From positions 1-6,254 of the forward strand of contig JAEZLB010000329.1 of the NCBI GenBank assembly GCA_023435945.1: a stretch of DNA of 6,254 bases, written 5' to 3'. A program made the translations under genes and the position numbers. Below are positions 1-5,703 of the stretch, piece after piece (within the stretch, counting starts at the first letter, position 1; every line of letters starts with the position of its first letter). This stretch comes from Pseudomonadota bacterium (lineage in GTDB: Bacteria > Pseudomonadota > Gammaproteobacteria > Burkholderiales > Burkholderiaceae_D). The notes under the pieces are model-generated. The model searched no databases. It worked only from the letters and a program-made list of their open reading frames with translations, and had not been told where the DNA came from.

Positions 1-267
1 GCCCCCCCCCACCCGCTGACCTAACTTCCGGCCTTTGTGCTGGGCATTGTCGCCCAGTGCAGCCACCCGGCCTATCGCCTCATGGCCTGGCACAAAAGGG
101 TAGGTGGACATGCCCCATTCGTTATCCAGCATGGATAAGTCCGAATGGCAGACGCCGCAGTATTCAACTTCGATTTCCACTTCCTCGCTGCCAAGGGGGC
201 CCGGATCGTATTCGAAAGCTTCCAGCTTGCCTCCTTGCTGTTTTGCTGCCCATGCGCGTATGGCCAT
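1..267 (-). CDS. ahr: Zinc-dependent alcohol dehydrogenase / aldehyde reductase, Ahr (YjgB) type, N-terminal part only
   Basis: The 89 residues present are the start of the GroES-like catalytic domain of a medium-chain zinc alcohol dehydrogenase. Members of this subgroup reduce aldehydes to alcohols in the cytoplasm, usually with NADPH. Visible hallmarks are [11 protein letters not shown] at residues 36-46, with C40 the expected catalytic zinc ligand, DNEWG at 48-52, and PGHE at 60-63, with H62 and E63 next at the zinc site. DLSMxDNEWG and the GQRVG that follows at 83-87 are the pattern I recall for E. coli Ahr/YjgB. The structural-zinc cysteines and the NADPH-binding fold lie beyond the left edge. 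Two ATG codons are in tandem (270-268 and 267-265). The SD sequence AAAGGAG at 275-281 is 7 bases from the second and only 4 from the first, so I chose the second. A terminator upstream suggests its own promoter, but I see no convincing -35/-10 pair in 271-357. G88 is unusual for the family. Confidence 0.9.
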   Translation of the reverse strand, partial: MAIRAWAAKQQGGKLEAFEYDPGPLGSEEVEIEVEYCGVCHSDLSMLDNEWGMSTYPFVPGHEAIGRVAALGDNAQHKGRKLGQRVGGG

Positions 268-357
268 CATCGTGCTCCTTTGATAATGGTCGTTGGAGTT
301 GGCAGGCCCCGGCCAGGTTCAACGTAAGTCTGATACGTGGCAAGAAATAGCGAGTGG

Positions 358-384
358 AAAAGAAAAACGGCGCCGCAGCGCCGT
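358..384 (-). terminator. Rho-independent terminator of the FtsH-like gene
   Basis: Read on the minus strand, a perfect 7-bp GC-rich stem (ACGGCGC / GCGCCGT, positions 367-384) closes a 4-base loop and is followed directly by TTTTCTTTT at 366-358. It starts 44 bases after the stop codon of the FtsH-like gene and lies about 90 bases before the reductase gene. It should therefore end the protease transcript and keep the two minus-strand genes separate. The plus strand lacks a T-run after the stem, so it acts in one direction only. Confidence 0.9.
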
Positions 385-428
385 CAAAATTTATAGCAAG
401 GAATTGTCCGGTAATTTATAAGGGGAAA

Positions 429-2354
429 TCAGGCTGCCTCGCGTTCTTCCTGCATGGCGACTTCCAGCAGCTCGAACATTTCATCCTTGGACAATACGTA
501 CTGATCCAGCAGCACATTCTTAATGTCCCACATGATGCGCTTGTAGGCCTGCATCGCTTCCAGCGTGCGGTTGTACAGTTCGTCTGCCTTTTCTTCCAGC
601 TGGCGGATGCCATCGTCCGGCGAACTTTCCTTTTTCAGCTGGCGGTAATCCAGCTTGGAGGTGGAATACATGGAAAGACGGTTCACCATCATGTCCAGGA
701 TAGATGTGACCTTCTGGATATCATTCTGGCTGCCGGTGGAAATGCCCCGCGCGCCATAGAACAATTCTTCTGCTGCCATGCCGCCGTAAAGCTGGATCAC
801 CTGCTGTTCGAGTTCCTCCAGCGTGTGCAAGTGCACATCGTCATTCGAGGACAGCACGTAGCCCAACGCGCCAAGCTTGGATACGGACTCGGTACTGATC
901 TTCAGCAGGTGGGACTTTTCCTTTACTTCCTGCAGCGACATGCCTTTGCGCAGATACGGGTCGATCTGCATGAAGAAGTGGCCCAGCTCATGCAGGGCGA
1001 TGCGCTCGCGCTGCTTGTCCTTTTCGGCGGTGGTCGCGCGGTCGGTCAGACCAATGGCGGTGCGCTCGAAGGCGCGGAACAGCACATCGGTGGAGATCCG
1101 GCTTGCTTCCTGGATGGCGATCATGCTGGCCCGGTCGACCACAGTCTCGATGACCGCCGGACTCAGGTTGGCCGTCATTTGTGCTACATACTCCAGGTTC
1201 AGGTTATCCCAGTCTATGCATTCCGGATCTTTTTTTGCCAGAAAAACCTTGAGCAGTTCATGGCGCTCGTTCTTGTTCGGCAGGCGGAAATTGATCTTGA
1301 CGGCGAAGCGGCGCAACATGGCTTCATCCATTTCCGTGCTGGCATCATCGAAGTTAGAAGCGACTACCCAGATCACGTTCGAGCCTTGCTTGCTTTTTAC
1401 GCCGTCCAGCAGGCTGAGCAGGGTATTGGCGGTGTCGTCATCCCACTTGCGCTCACCGCGTCCGCGCGGCATGAACAGGCTCTGCGCCTCATCCAGAAAA
1501 ATCACGCAGCGATCCAGGTCGCAGGCTTTCTTGTAGATGGCATTCAGGGCCTTGGAGCCGCCGCCCACGTAACCATTCTCCAGTCCGGAACCGGCAGCCT
1601 GGATCAGCGGCACATTCAGTTTCTTTGCCAGATAACCCGCCAGCTTGGTCTTGCCGGTGCCAGCCGGACCGGTCAGCATCACATTGAAGGGCTTGTCGAT
1701 CGCATGTGACTGGTAAAGCTCGCGGTTATGGATCATTTCTTCCAGGTGCGCCACTTCGCGCTTGATATCTTCCATGCCTACCAGGTCGTCCATGCTGCCT
1801 TTCAGGTCTTCCGGACGGATCACATTCGTGCTCGTTGTCATGCCCGGCAGTCCCTTGAATAGCACGTATCCCAGCAGAATCAGCATGATGATGCCGATCG
1901 CATTACGTTCCAGGAAGCGGCCAAGCTCGTCCAGCGGGCTGTTTTCCGCATCCCCGTCTTCCAATACCGCCTTGTTCTCGGCCAGATAGGCTTTGCTGGC
2001 AATGGAATAGGGGATGTCGTGCTTCAGCAAGATTTCGCGCTCCAGGTTGATGTGCGAAGTGCTGGGGACCTTGACCACGTGGATTTGTGGAGAGTCTGCA
2101 TATTTAAAGATGTAACGGGGGAAGTCGGACAGGGGTTTGGACAGCAGCAGGTATTCGATCCTGTCCTTATTGTCGACCAATGCCGTGATTTCACCGATGT
2201 CTTGCGAATGGAGGACATTGCTATTGTCCTGATCCGTCGTGAAATAGAACTGGGACAATAGCGCGGCGCTCGTTAATACTATGACAAAGGCGAGGCCGAT
2301 GCGGAAATATAAATTCTTGGCGAGTTCTTGCAGTTTCGGAAAGCGGGGCATCAT
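429..2354 (-). CDS. FtsH-like membrane-anchored AAA+ zinc metalloprotease, divergent
   Basis: This 641-residue protein has the FtsH layout and a similar length. It would be an inner-membrane, ATP-driven protease acting on membrane or misfolded proteins. A first membrane segment lies at about 19-36, a periplasmic part at about 38-150, and a second membrane segment at about 153-168. The AAA+ module follows, with Walker A GPAGTGKT (229-236), an aromatic pore loop GYVGGG (261-266), Walker B VIFLDEA (284-290) and sensor-1 N334. The protease domain has the zinc motif HELGH (455-459) and the likely third ligand D545 in STGSQND. GGMAAEELFYG (524-534) matches the FtsH GGRxAEExxxG region. The C-terminus (about 585-640) looks helical. 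Unusually, the arginine-finger region reads MLRRFAVKINFRLP (346-359), as in spastin/VPS4, where FtsH has LRPGRFDR. The housekeeping ftsH would be a separate gene. An in-frame TGA directly precedes the first ATG, which fixes the start. The SD sequence is weak. Confidence 0.9.
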   Translation of the reverse strand: MMPRFPKLQELAKNLYFRIGLAFVIVLTSAALLSQFYFTTDQDNSNVLHSQDIGEITALVDNKDRIEYLLLSKPLSDFPRYIFKYADSPQIHVVKVPSTSHINLEREILLKHDIPYSIASKAYLAENKAVLEDGDAENSPLDELGRFLERNAIGIIMLILLGYVLFKGLPGMTTSTNVIRPEDLKGSMDDLVGMEDIKREVAHLEEMIHNRELYQSHAIDKPFNVMLTGPAGTGKTKLAGYLAKKLNVPLIQAAGSGLENGYVGGGSKALNAIYKKACDLDRCVIFLDEAQSLFMPRGRGERKWDDDTANTLLSLLDGVKSKQGSNVIWVVASNFDDASTEMDEAMLRRFAVKINFRLPNKNERHELLKVFLAKKDPECIDWDNLNLEYVAQMTANLSPAVIETVVDRASMIAIQEASRISTDVLFRAFERTAIGLTDRATTAEKDKQRERIALHELGHFFMQIDPYLRKGMSLQEVKEKSHLLKISTESVSKLGALGYVLSSNDDVHLHTLEELEQQVIQLYGGMAAEELFYGARGISTGSQNDIQKVTSILDMMVNRLSMYSTSKLDYRQLKKESSPDDGIRQLEEKADELYNRTLEAMQAYKRIMWDIKNVLLDQYVLSKDEMFELLEVAMQEEREAA

Positions 2355-2539
2355 TCAGTATCTCGGTCTTGAGGTCATCACCAAAGCGGTCCAGAAAGAG
2401 GGAGTGGGTTTTCCTCCGGATAATGCTTTAGGACAAAAGACTCTCCGAATGGTTGCGTCCGCACGAAAATAATTTCCTATGAGCAGCATAGAAAACAACA
2501 GCTAAAGCGCGTGCAATGCAGGAATGGAAAGTCTTGACT

Positions 2540-2566
2540 CAAACCTGAAGTAAAACTTTAGGTTTG
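2540..2566. promoter_or_regulatory. 27-bp near-perfect dyad, likely operator
   Basis: CAAACCTGAAGT (2540-2551) and ACTTTAGGTTTG (2555-2566) form 12-base arms around AAA, with a single mismatch between the arms. The dyad begins where the minus-strand transcript is expected to start, a usual place for a repressor site on the protease promoter. In a plus-strand RNA the mismatch becomes a G-U pair, whereas in a minus-strand RNA it is an A-C mismatch, so an RNA hairpin fits the plus orientation better. No T-run follows on either strand, so it is not a terminator. The binding protein is unknown and no regulator gene lies in the window. Confidence 0.55.
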
Positions 2567-2573
2567 GAAATAA

Positions 2574-2603
2574 ATTTTAAAAATCAAACTCTTAAGATGA
2601 CAA
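2574..2603 (-). promoter_or_regulatory. Candidate sigma70-type promoter for the FtsH-like gene
   Basis: On the minus strand, TTGTCA (2603-2598, five of six matches to TTGACA) is followed after 18 bases by TAAAAT (2579-2574, five of six matches to TATAAT). Transcription would start near 2567, giving a leader of roughly 210 bases before the protease ATG. The surroundings are AT-rich, so chance matches are possible, but this is the best pair in the region. A nearer promoter cannot be excluded. Confidence 0.5.
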
Positions 2604-2633
2604 TATAAAGCAAATTCTGGATTTATGGGGGCG

Positions 2634-2701
2634 TTGAAAGATTTTTGAGGGAGGGGCAACAATCTTTTTAATTTCATGCGTTTACGTTAATTTCCTAAAA
2701 T
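2634..2701 (+). promoter_or_regulatory. Candidate promoter region for the DUF4189-like gene
   Basis: Two overlapping sigma70-like possibilities face the plus-strand gene. TTGAAA (2634-2639) lies 18 bases before AACAAT (2658-2663). TTCATG (2673-2678) lies 17 bases before TAAAAT (2696-2701). Each matches about two thirds of the consensus positions. The second would start transcription near 2708, leaving a leader of about 57 bases that contains the hairpin at 2722-2752. I cannot choose between them from sequence alone. Confidence 0.3.
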
Positions 2702-2721
2702 CAATTCCATCTTTCAAAAGC

Positions 2722-2752
2722 TTGCCGCTATGGCATGAGCCAAGCTAGGCAA
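2722..2752 (+). promoter_or_regulatory. Leader hairpin directly before the SD sequence of the DUF4189-like gene
   Basis: TTGCC (2722-2726) pairs with GGCAA (2748-2752), GCT (2727-2729) with AGC (2743-2745), and TGGC (2731-2734) with GCCA (2739-2742) around an ATGA loop. One A and one TA bulge interrupt the stem. The 3' arm ends on the first base of the SD sequence AAGGAG (2752-2757), so folding could affect ribosome access. The pairing is visible, but any regulatory role is inferred. Confidence 0.4.
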
Positions 2753-2764
2753 AGGAGAAACTTT

Positions 2765-3577
2765 ATGCCATTCCTGATTGCCCGTCCGGCGGTCTTTCTT
2801 GTCCTGCTTTTATCGTGGAGCGCAGTTTGTGTGCCTACTCCGGCGTCGGCCTGGACTGCCGTGGCGCACAATCCGGAGCGGGGCGTTTCTTATTTGTATT
2901 ACATGGCAAAAAGTGCAGCGGAAGCAGAAAGGGAGGCGCTTGCTGGTTGTGAACGGGCCACGAACGGTTGCCGCCTGCTAGGAGAGACCCGGGATGGGCC
3001 ACTGGCCACGGTGGTGATACATAGTCCGGCCGGCGTGTATCGGGGCAGTCATGCGGACCCCGACCAGGCTTTGCGACAAGCAATGCAGGATTGTCAGGAA
3101 AGCCATGGTGCCTGTCGTCTCGTTTCTGCGGCGGGGGACCGGGGCACGCATATCATGGCCATTGCCATCGACCATGAAAACGTCTGGATTGGCCGCAGTT
3201 TGCCAACGGAATCCGAGGCCAGGGAAAATGCCATGTCGCTTTGCCGTGATTCGTCGCGTTCGCCGGACCGCTGTACCTTGTTCCATCTGCTGACCGGGCC
3301 GGGGTGGGTCGCGGTTGCCCGCGGACCAGATCGTAGCGGCATAGGAATGTCGGTACGTTCGCCGGAAATTGCGAAAAACAACGCGTTGCTCGAATGCGAG
3401 CGCGGCGACCAGGAGATGGCAGCGGAAGTGGCCATCTGCAGCGATGTCGTGATTCATCAGAATTCGCCAGGGACCCCAGAGCCCGGCCGATATCGCGAGC
3501 TGGTGCAAACCATACGCACCGACAAGCGCGCGCAGACGGCATCCGTCCCGCCTTTTCTTGGCATTCCTGTTCGATAA
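2765..3577 (+). CDS. Secreted protein with four tandem DUF4189-like repeats
   Basis: The 270-residue product begins with a Sec signal peptide: R7, a hydrophobic stretch at about 10-22, and a likely signal peptidase I cut after ASA (27-29). It should be periplasmic or secreted. The mature part shows four copies of one pattern, which I recognise as DUF4189-like. Each copy has a strand such as WTAVA, WVAVA or IMAIAI, a helix with a spaced AL/AM, and a cysteine pair. The units start near residues 30, 80, 129 and 181. Their cysteines are C62/C69, C110/C117, C160/C170 and C211/C225, which suggests one disulphide per unit. The tail after about 235 is proline-rich and polar. The in-frame ATG at 2735 lacks an SD sequence and would spoil the signal peptide. 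The ATG at 2765 has AAGGAG 7 bases upstream. It may be co-transcribed with the hydrolase 79 bases downstream. The function of this family is unknown. Confidence 0.85.
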   Translation: MPFLIARPAVFLVLLLSWSAVCVPTPASAWTAVAHNPERGVSYLYYMAKSAAEAEREALAGCERATNGCRLLGETRDGPLATVVIHSPAGVYRGSHADPDQALRQAMQDCQESHGACRLVSAAGDRGTHIMAIAIDHENVWIGRSLPTESEARENAMSLCRDSSRSPDRCTLFHLLTGPGWVAVARGPDRSGIGMSVRSPEIAKNNALLECERGDQEMAAEVAICSDVVIHQNSPGTPEPGRYRELVQTIRTDKRAQTASVPPFLGIPVR

Positions 3578-3656
3578 CCATTGCTACAGCCGCTGCTTAA
3601 GGCATCCTTCTTGCATTTCCAGAGTAGTGCCCTAGGGGGTACAGGAAGGAAAAGCG

Positions 3657-4667
3657 ATGAAGCGTATGTTTGCCTCCGCGTGCAGACAAGTCTGCGGCGG
3701 GTTGTCCCTGCCACGGCGACCTCGTCGGGCAGCACTGCGCCGGATCGCAGCGCCTGCCCTGGTCGCGTTATGGATGCAGGCCAGCGGCTGTGCCGGGCCG
3801 CAGCAGGCGACTATACCCGCAAGCACCTCGCCGGCAGTCGCATCGCTGGAATCACCGGAGGTTCACCTATCCCAGTCACCCGTGGCAGTGTTGTTTCGGG
3901 GGACACATCCCCGGCATGCGGTTATCCTGATTGCCGGCATTTATAACAATCACCAGTATTTTCTGCCGTGGCAGGAAAGTCTTGCCCGCGATGAGGTCGT
4001 GCTGCTGGGGTGGCAGCGCGCGCATCATGGCCAAAGGCTGGACGACTCTGCGCTTTTGCTGGCTGCAGAATTGCTGAGCCTTCAGGAGCAAGGCATACGG
4101 AACGTGACGCTGATCGCGCATAGCATAGGCGGGCTGGTGGCAAAGGGCGCGCTGGATCACCTGAGCAGGGAGCAGCTTTACTATCGCTTCGATGCCATGG
4201 AGTTGCATGCGTTTGGTACACCCTGGGGCGGTTTTCCCGGCGCCGATCTGGCTCACGGAAATCTGCTGGGACAGTTGGTCAGTTACTTGGCCGGTAATCC
4301 GGTATGGCTGGATCTGGGTACCCAAAGTGCCTACCTGGCAGGTCTCGCGCAGCCGATGCCGCCCAACGGCCAGCTTTTTAATTACATGGTCGAGGACGAC
4401 GAAGTGGCCAGGCCCGCCAGCGAAGCGTCTGTGCAGCGCTATCAGGCGTTGCTGCGACATGTGACGGCCTCGCTGCAGGTGCCCGGTGCCGATCACAACG
4501 CATATGTGCTGCATCGTCTGGATGGCCTGATGACTCTCGCAAAGAAGGAAGGCTTGCCGGGAGCGGCAATGTGGCAGGCCGTGCAGGACACAAAGGATGG
4601 GGCGGTAGGCATGGCGGTAATAGAGGCAACAGAGGCAGGGGCTTTATCAAGTGGCACGTCCGACTGA
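3657..4667 (+). CDS. Alpha/beta hydrolase, probable exported lipoprotein
   Basis: This 336-residue protein has an alpha/beta hydrolase core of the lipase/PGAP1-like type, which would cleave an ester or related bond in an unknown substrate. A first core strand, AVILIAGI, lies at 88-95 and may contribute to the oxyanion hole. The nucleophile elbow is AHSIGG, with S156 in an A-x-S-x-G motif. GTPWGGF (187-193) follows. A likely acid is D247 or D248 in EDDEVARPAS, and a likely histidine is H280 in GADHN. The N-terminus is rich in arginine (RRPRR at 20-24, RR at 28-29), then hydrophobic, ending in ASGC with C45 as a plausible lipidation site. A 44-residue lead is long for a lipoprotein signal, so Tat-type export or a wrong start are alternatives. 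The SD sequence AGGAAGG, 7 bases before the ATG, supports this start. It may form an operon with the preceding exported protein. The stop is 10 bases from the end of the convergent gene. Confidence 0.85.
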   Translation: MKRMFASACRQVCGGLSLPRRPRRAALRRIAAPALVALWMQASGCAGPQQATIPASTSPAVASLESPEVHLSQSPVAVLFRGTHPRHAVILIAGIYNNHQYFLPWQESLARDEVVLLGWQRAHHGQRLDDSALLLAAELLSLQEQGIRNVTLIAHSIGGLVAKGALDHLSREQLYYRFDAMELHAFGTPWGGFPGADLAHGNLLGQLVSYLAGNPVWLDLGTQSAYLAGLAQPMPPNGQLFNYMVEDDEVARPASEASVQRYQALLRHVTASLQVPGADHNAYVLHRLDGLMTLAKKEGLPGAAMWQAVQDTKDGAVGMAVIEATEAGALSSGTSD

Positions 4668-4677
4668 GAACATGTGT

Positions 4678-5517
4678 CTATGCATCGGGAGCAGGGCGCT
4701 GACCCCGCCTGCCCGGAATTGCAATGGTCCACTGATGGGTTTCTTCTTTATTCATTTTCCCCGTAGGGGCCAGCCTGCCGTCGCGATATCCCCATAACTC
4801 TATGTCGGTCAGGTACTGTTCGCGTGATAACAAGGTGCCCAGGCATACTGGGTCTTCCGGCGGGGGTGTCATGATTTCCTGTCGCAGGCGGTGCAGCAAG
4901 TCTTCGATTACCCAGACCGGTATCAGGTGTCGGTGCAAGGGATAGATGAATCCGAACAGCGTGAGATGGCTTAACAGCACGCGCCAGCAATTATCGAAAC
5001 GTGCCAGCAAATGCGGCCAGTCCAGCCGGTCGCCGTAAGCACGCAGCAGATGGGCGATATCGGCACCGTCGTAACGCTCACGCTCCATGACGAATGCCTT
5101 GGACCAGATCATTTCTTCTATAGGGCTGATTTTCGAGTCCCAGCCTAGTATCGGCATTACAGGCGCCTGTTCGAACCAGGTTTCATCGACTTCGACGAGG
5201 CCGTTGCCCGAACTGAAAATGAGGTCAATGAAATCATCCGGTCCGTGAATTTTGGCCAGCCAGTGTGGATAGGTCAGCTCGCAACGATAACCCGCCTCAT
5301 CCACCAGGCGGGCAATTTGCGGGTAGTCGCGGCGCATCACGAAAAGGTCGAGATCCTTGGTCGGACGCGTAATGCCGGTGTAATGATGAAACGCATAGGC
5401 GCCGCCAACCAGATACGGCAGCGCTGCGCCATTCAGAATTTCCAGCACGTGGCGGTAAAAGTGCATGGCACCATCCGTGCTTTGCTGACCGTGGGGGGCT
5501 TCCTCTGGATATTGCAT
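4678..5517 (-). CDS. Nucleotidyltransferase of the polymerase-beta superfamily
   Basis: Counting from the chosen ATG, the protein is 279 residues. The active-site pattern of minimal nucleotidyltransferases is complete: GG at 38-39, then RPTKDLDLFV with D55 and D57, and a third carboxylate D98 in DFIDLIF. A helical stretch around 130-175 contains ERERYDGADIAHLL, a conserved style in AbiEii-like and related stand-alone nucleotidyltransferases. Such enzymes move a nucleoside monophosphate from NTP to a protein, RNA or small molecule; the substrate here is unknown. No antitoxin-like partner gene is adjacent, so a toxin-antitoxin role is not supported. The frame stays open upstream to a TTG at 5547, but that has no SD sequence. 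The ATG at 5517 has GGGAG 8 bases upstream. The gene converges on the hydrolase gene with no visible terminator between them, and diverges from the phosphoesterase gene. Confidence 0.85.
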   Translation of the reverse strand: MQYPEEAPHGQQSTDGAMHFYRHVLEILNGAALPYLVGGAYAFHHYTGITRPTKDLDLFVMRRDYPQIARLVDEAGYRCELTYPHWLAKIHGPDDFIDLIFSSGNGLVEVDETWFEQAPVMPILGWDSKISPIEEMIWSKAFVMERERYDGADIAHLLRAYGDRLDWPHLLARFDNCWRVLLSHLTLFGFIYPLHRHLIPVWVIEDLLHRLRQEIMTPPPEDPVCLGTLLSREQYLTDIELWGYRDGRLAPTGKMNKEETHQWTIAIPGRRGQRPAPDA

Positions 5518-5530
5518 GGGAGATACTCCC
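5518..5530 (-). promoter_or_regulatory. Hairpin that contains the SD sequence of the nucleotidyltransferase gene
   Basis: On the minus strand the 13 bases directly before the ATG read GGGAG, TAT, CTCCC, a perfect 5-bp stem with a 3-base loop. GGGAG is also the only good SD sequence, 8 bases from the ATG. Folded mRNA would therefore hide the ribosome site. The pairing is certain, but whether it folds in vivo or matters is inference. Confidence 0.5.
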
Positions 5531-5703
5531 TTTAATAAGGACACCAATCAGCGTCTGGCTTGAACAACACTCGCTTGCATAGGCCTTGGCAGCAAAACTT
5601 ATGCCACAGGTTTGCGGTCAGTATCGTAAAGCGCGGTCTTGCAGGGCTTCGTACAGGCTTTGATCAGTTTGAATTGGACAGGATTTCGCCGAAGGAGTGC
5701 ATA
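5531..5703. other. Divergent intergenic region between nucleotidyltransferase and phosphoesterase genes
   Basis: This short region must hold the start signals for both flanking genes, but I find no convincing -35/-10 pair on either strand. A 5-bp inverted repeat, TGGCA (5587-5591) and TGCCA (5602-5606), spans a 10-base gap and could be a regulator site. It is too short to be firm. The SD sequence of the phosphoesterase gene is at 5692-5697. Confidence 0.5.

Larger units (their letters stand above)
2355..2764. other. AT-rich divergent intergenic region
   Basis: These 410 bases separate the minus-strand protease gene from the plus-strand DUF4189-like gene. About 2461-2720 is clearly richer in A and T than the flanking genes. 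I find no convincing protein gene here. It holds a minus-strand promoter, a 27-bp dyad, plus-strand promoter candidates and a leader hairpin, each listed separately. A small inverted repeat, CTATG/CATAG around a 5-base loop (2477-2491), is also present but is too short to interpret. Confidence 0.8.

Noticed and set aside
57..350. Plus-strand frames opposite the reductase gene
   Set aside because: They are antisense to clear zinc-dehydrogenase sequence and lack family features or a ribosome site.
354..1709. Long plus-strand open frame of 451 codons
   Set aside because: It lies antisense to the protease gene, whose motifs are unmistakable. It has no SD sequence and no recognisable domain, and such frames are common opposite coding DNA with this base composition.
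2534..2566. MerR-type promoter on the plus strand: TTGACT followed by a dyad
   Set aside because: The 19-base spacing gives only TAGGTT as a -10, and the dyad would cover the -10 instead of lying within the spacer.
2735..2764. Upstream ATG of the DUF4189-like gene
   Set aside because: It falls inside the loop of the leader hairpin, has no SD sequence and would add ten charged or polar residues before the signal peptide.
2978..3581. Several minus-strand frames opposite the DUF4189-like gene
   Set aside because: They overlap each other and a gene with a signal peptide and repeats; none shows a motif or SD sequence.
3627..3642. Short hairpin (GTGCCC / GGGTAC) before the hydrolase SD sequence
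   Set aside because: The six-pair stem contains a G-U pair and leaves the SD sequence free, so it is too weak to interpret.
3876..4514. Minus-strand frame of 212 codons opposite the hydrolase gene
   Set aside because: It is the reverse of a well-supported alpha/beta hydrolase and shows no domain of its own.
4668..4677. Terminator between the convergent hydrolase and nucleotidyltransferase genes
   Set aside because: The gap is only 10 bases and no stem with a T-run is seen there or in the gene ends.
5518..5547. TTG start for the nucleotidyltransferase
   Set aside because: There is no SD sequence before it, while the ATG at 5517 has GGGAG at a good distance.
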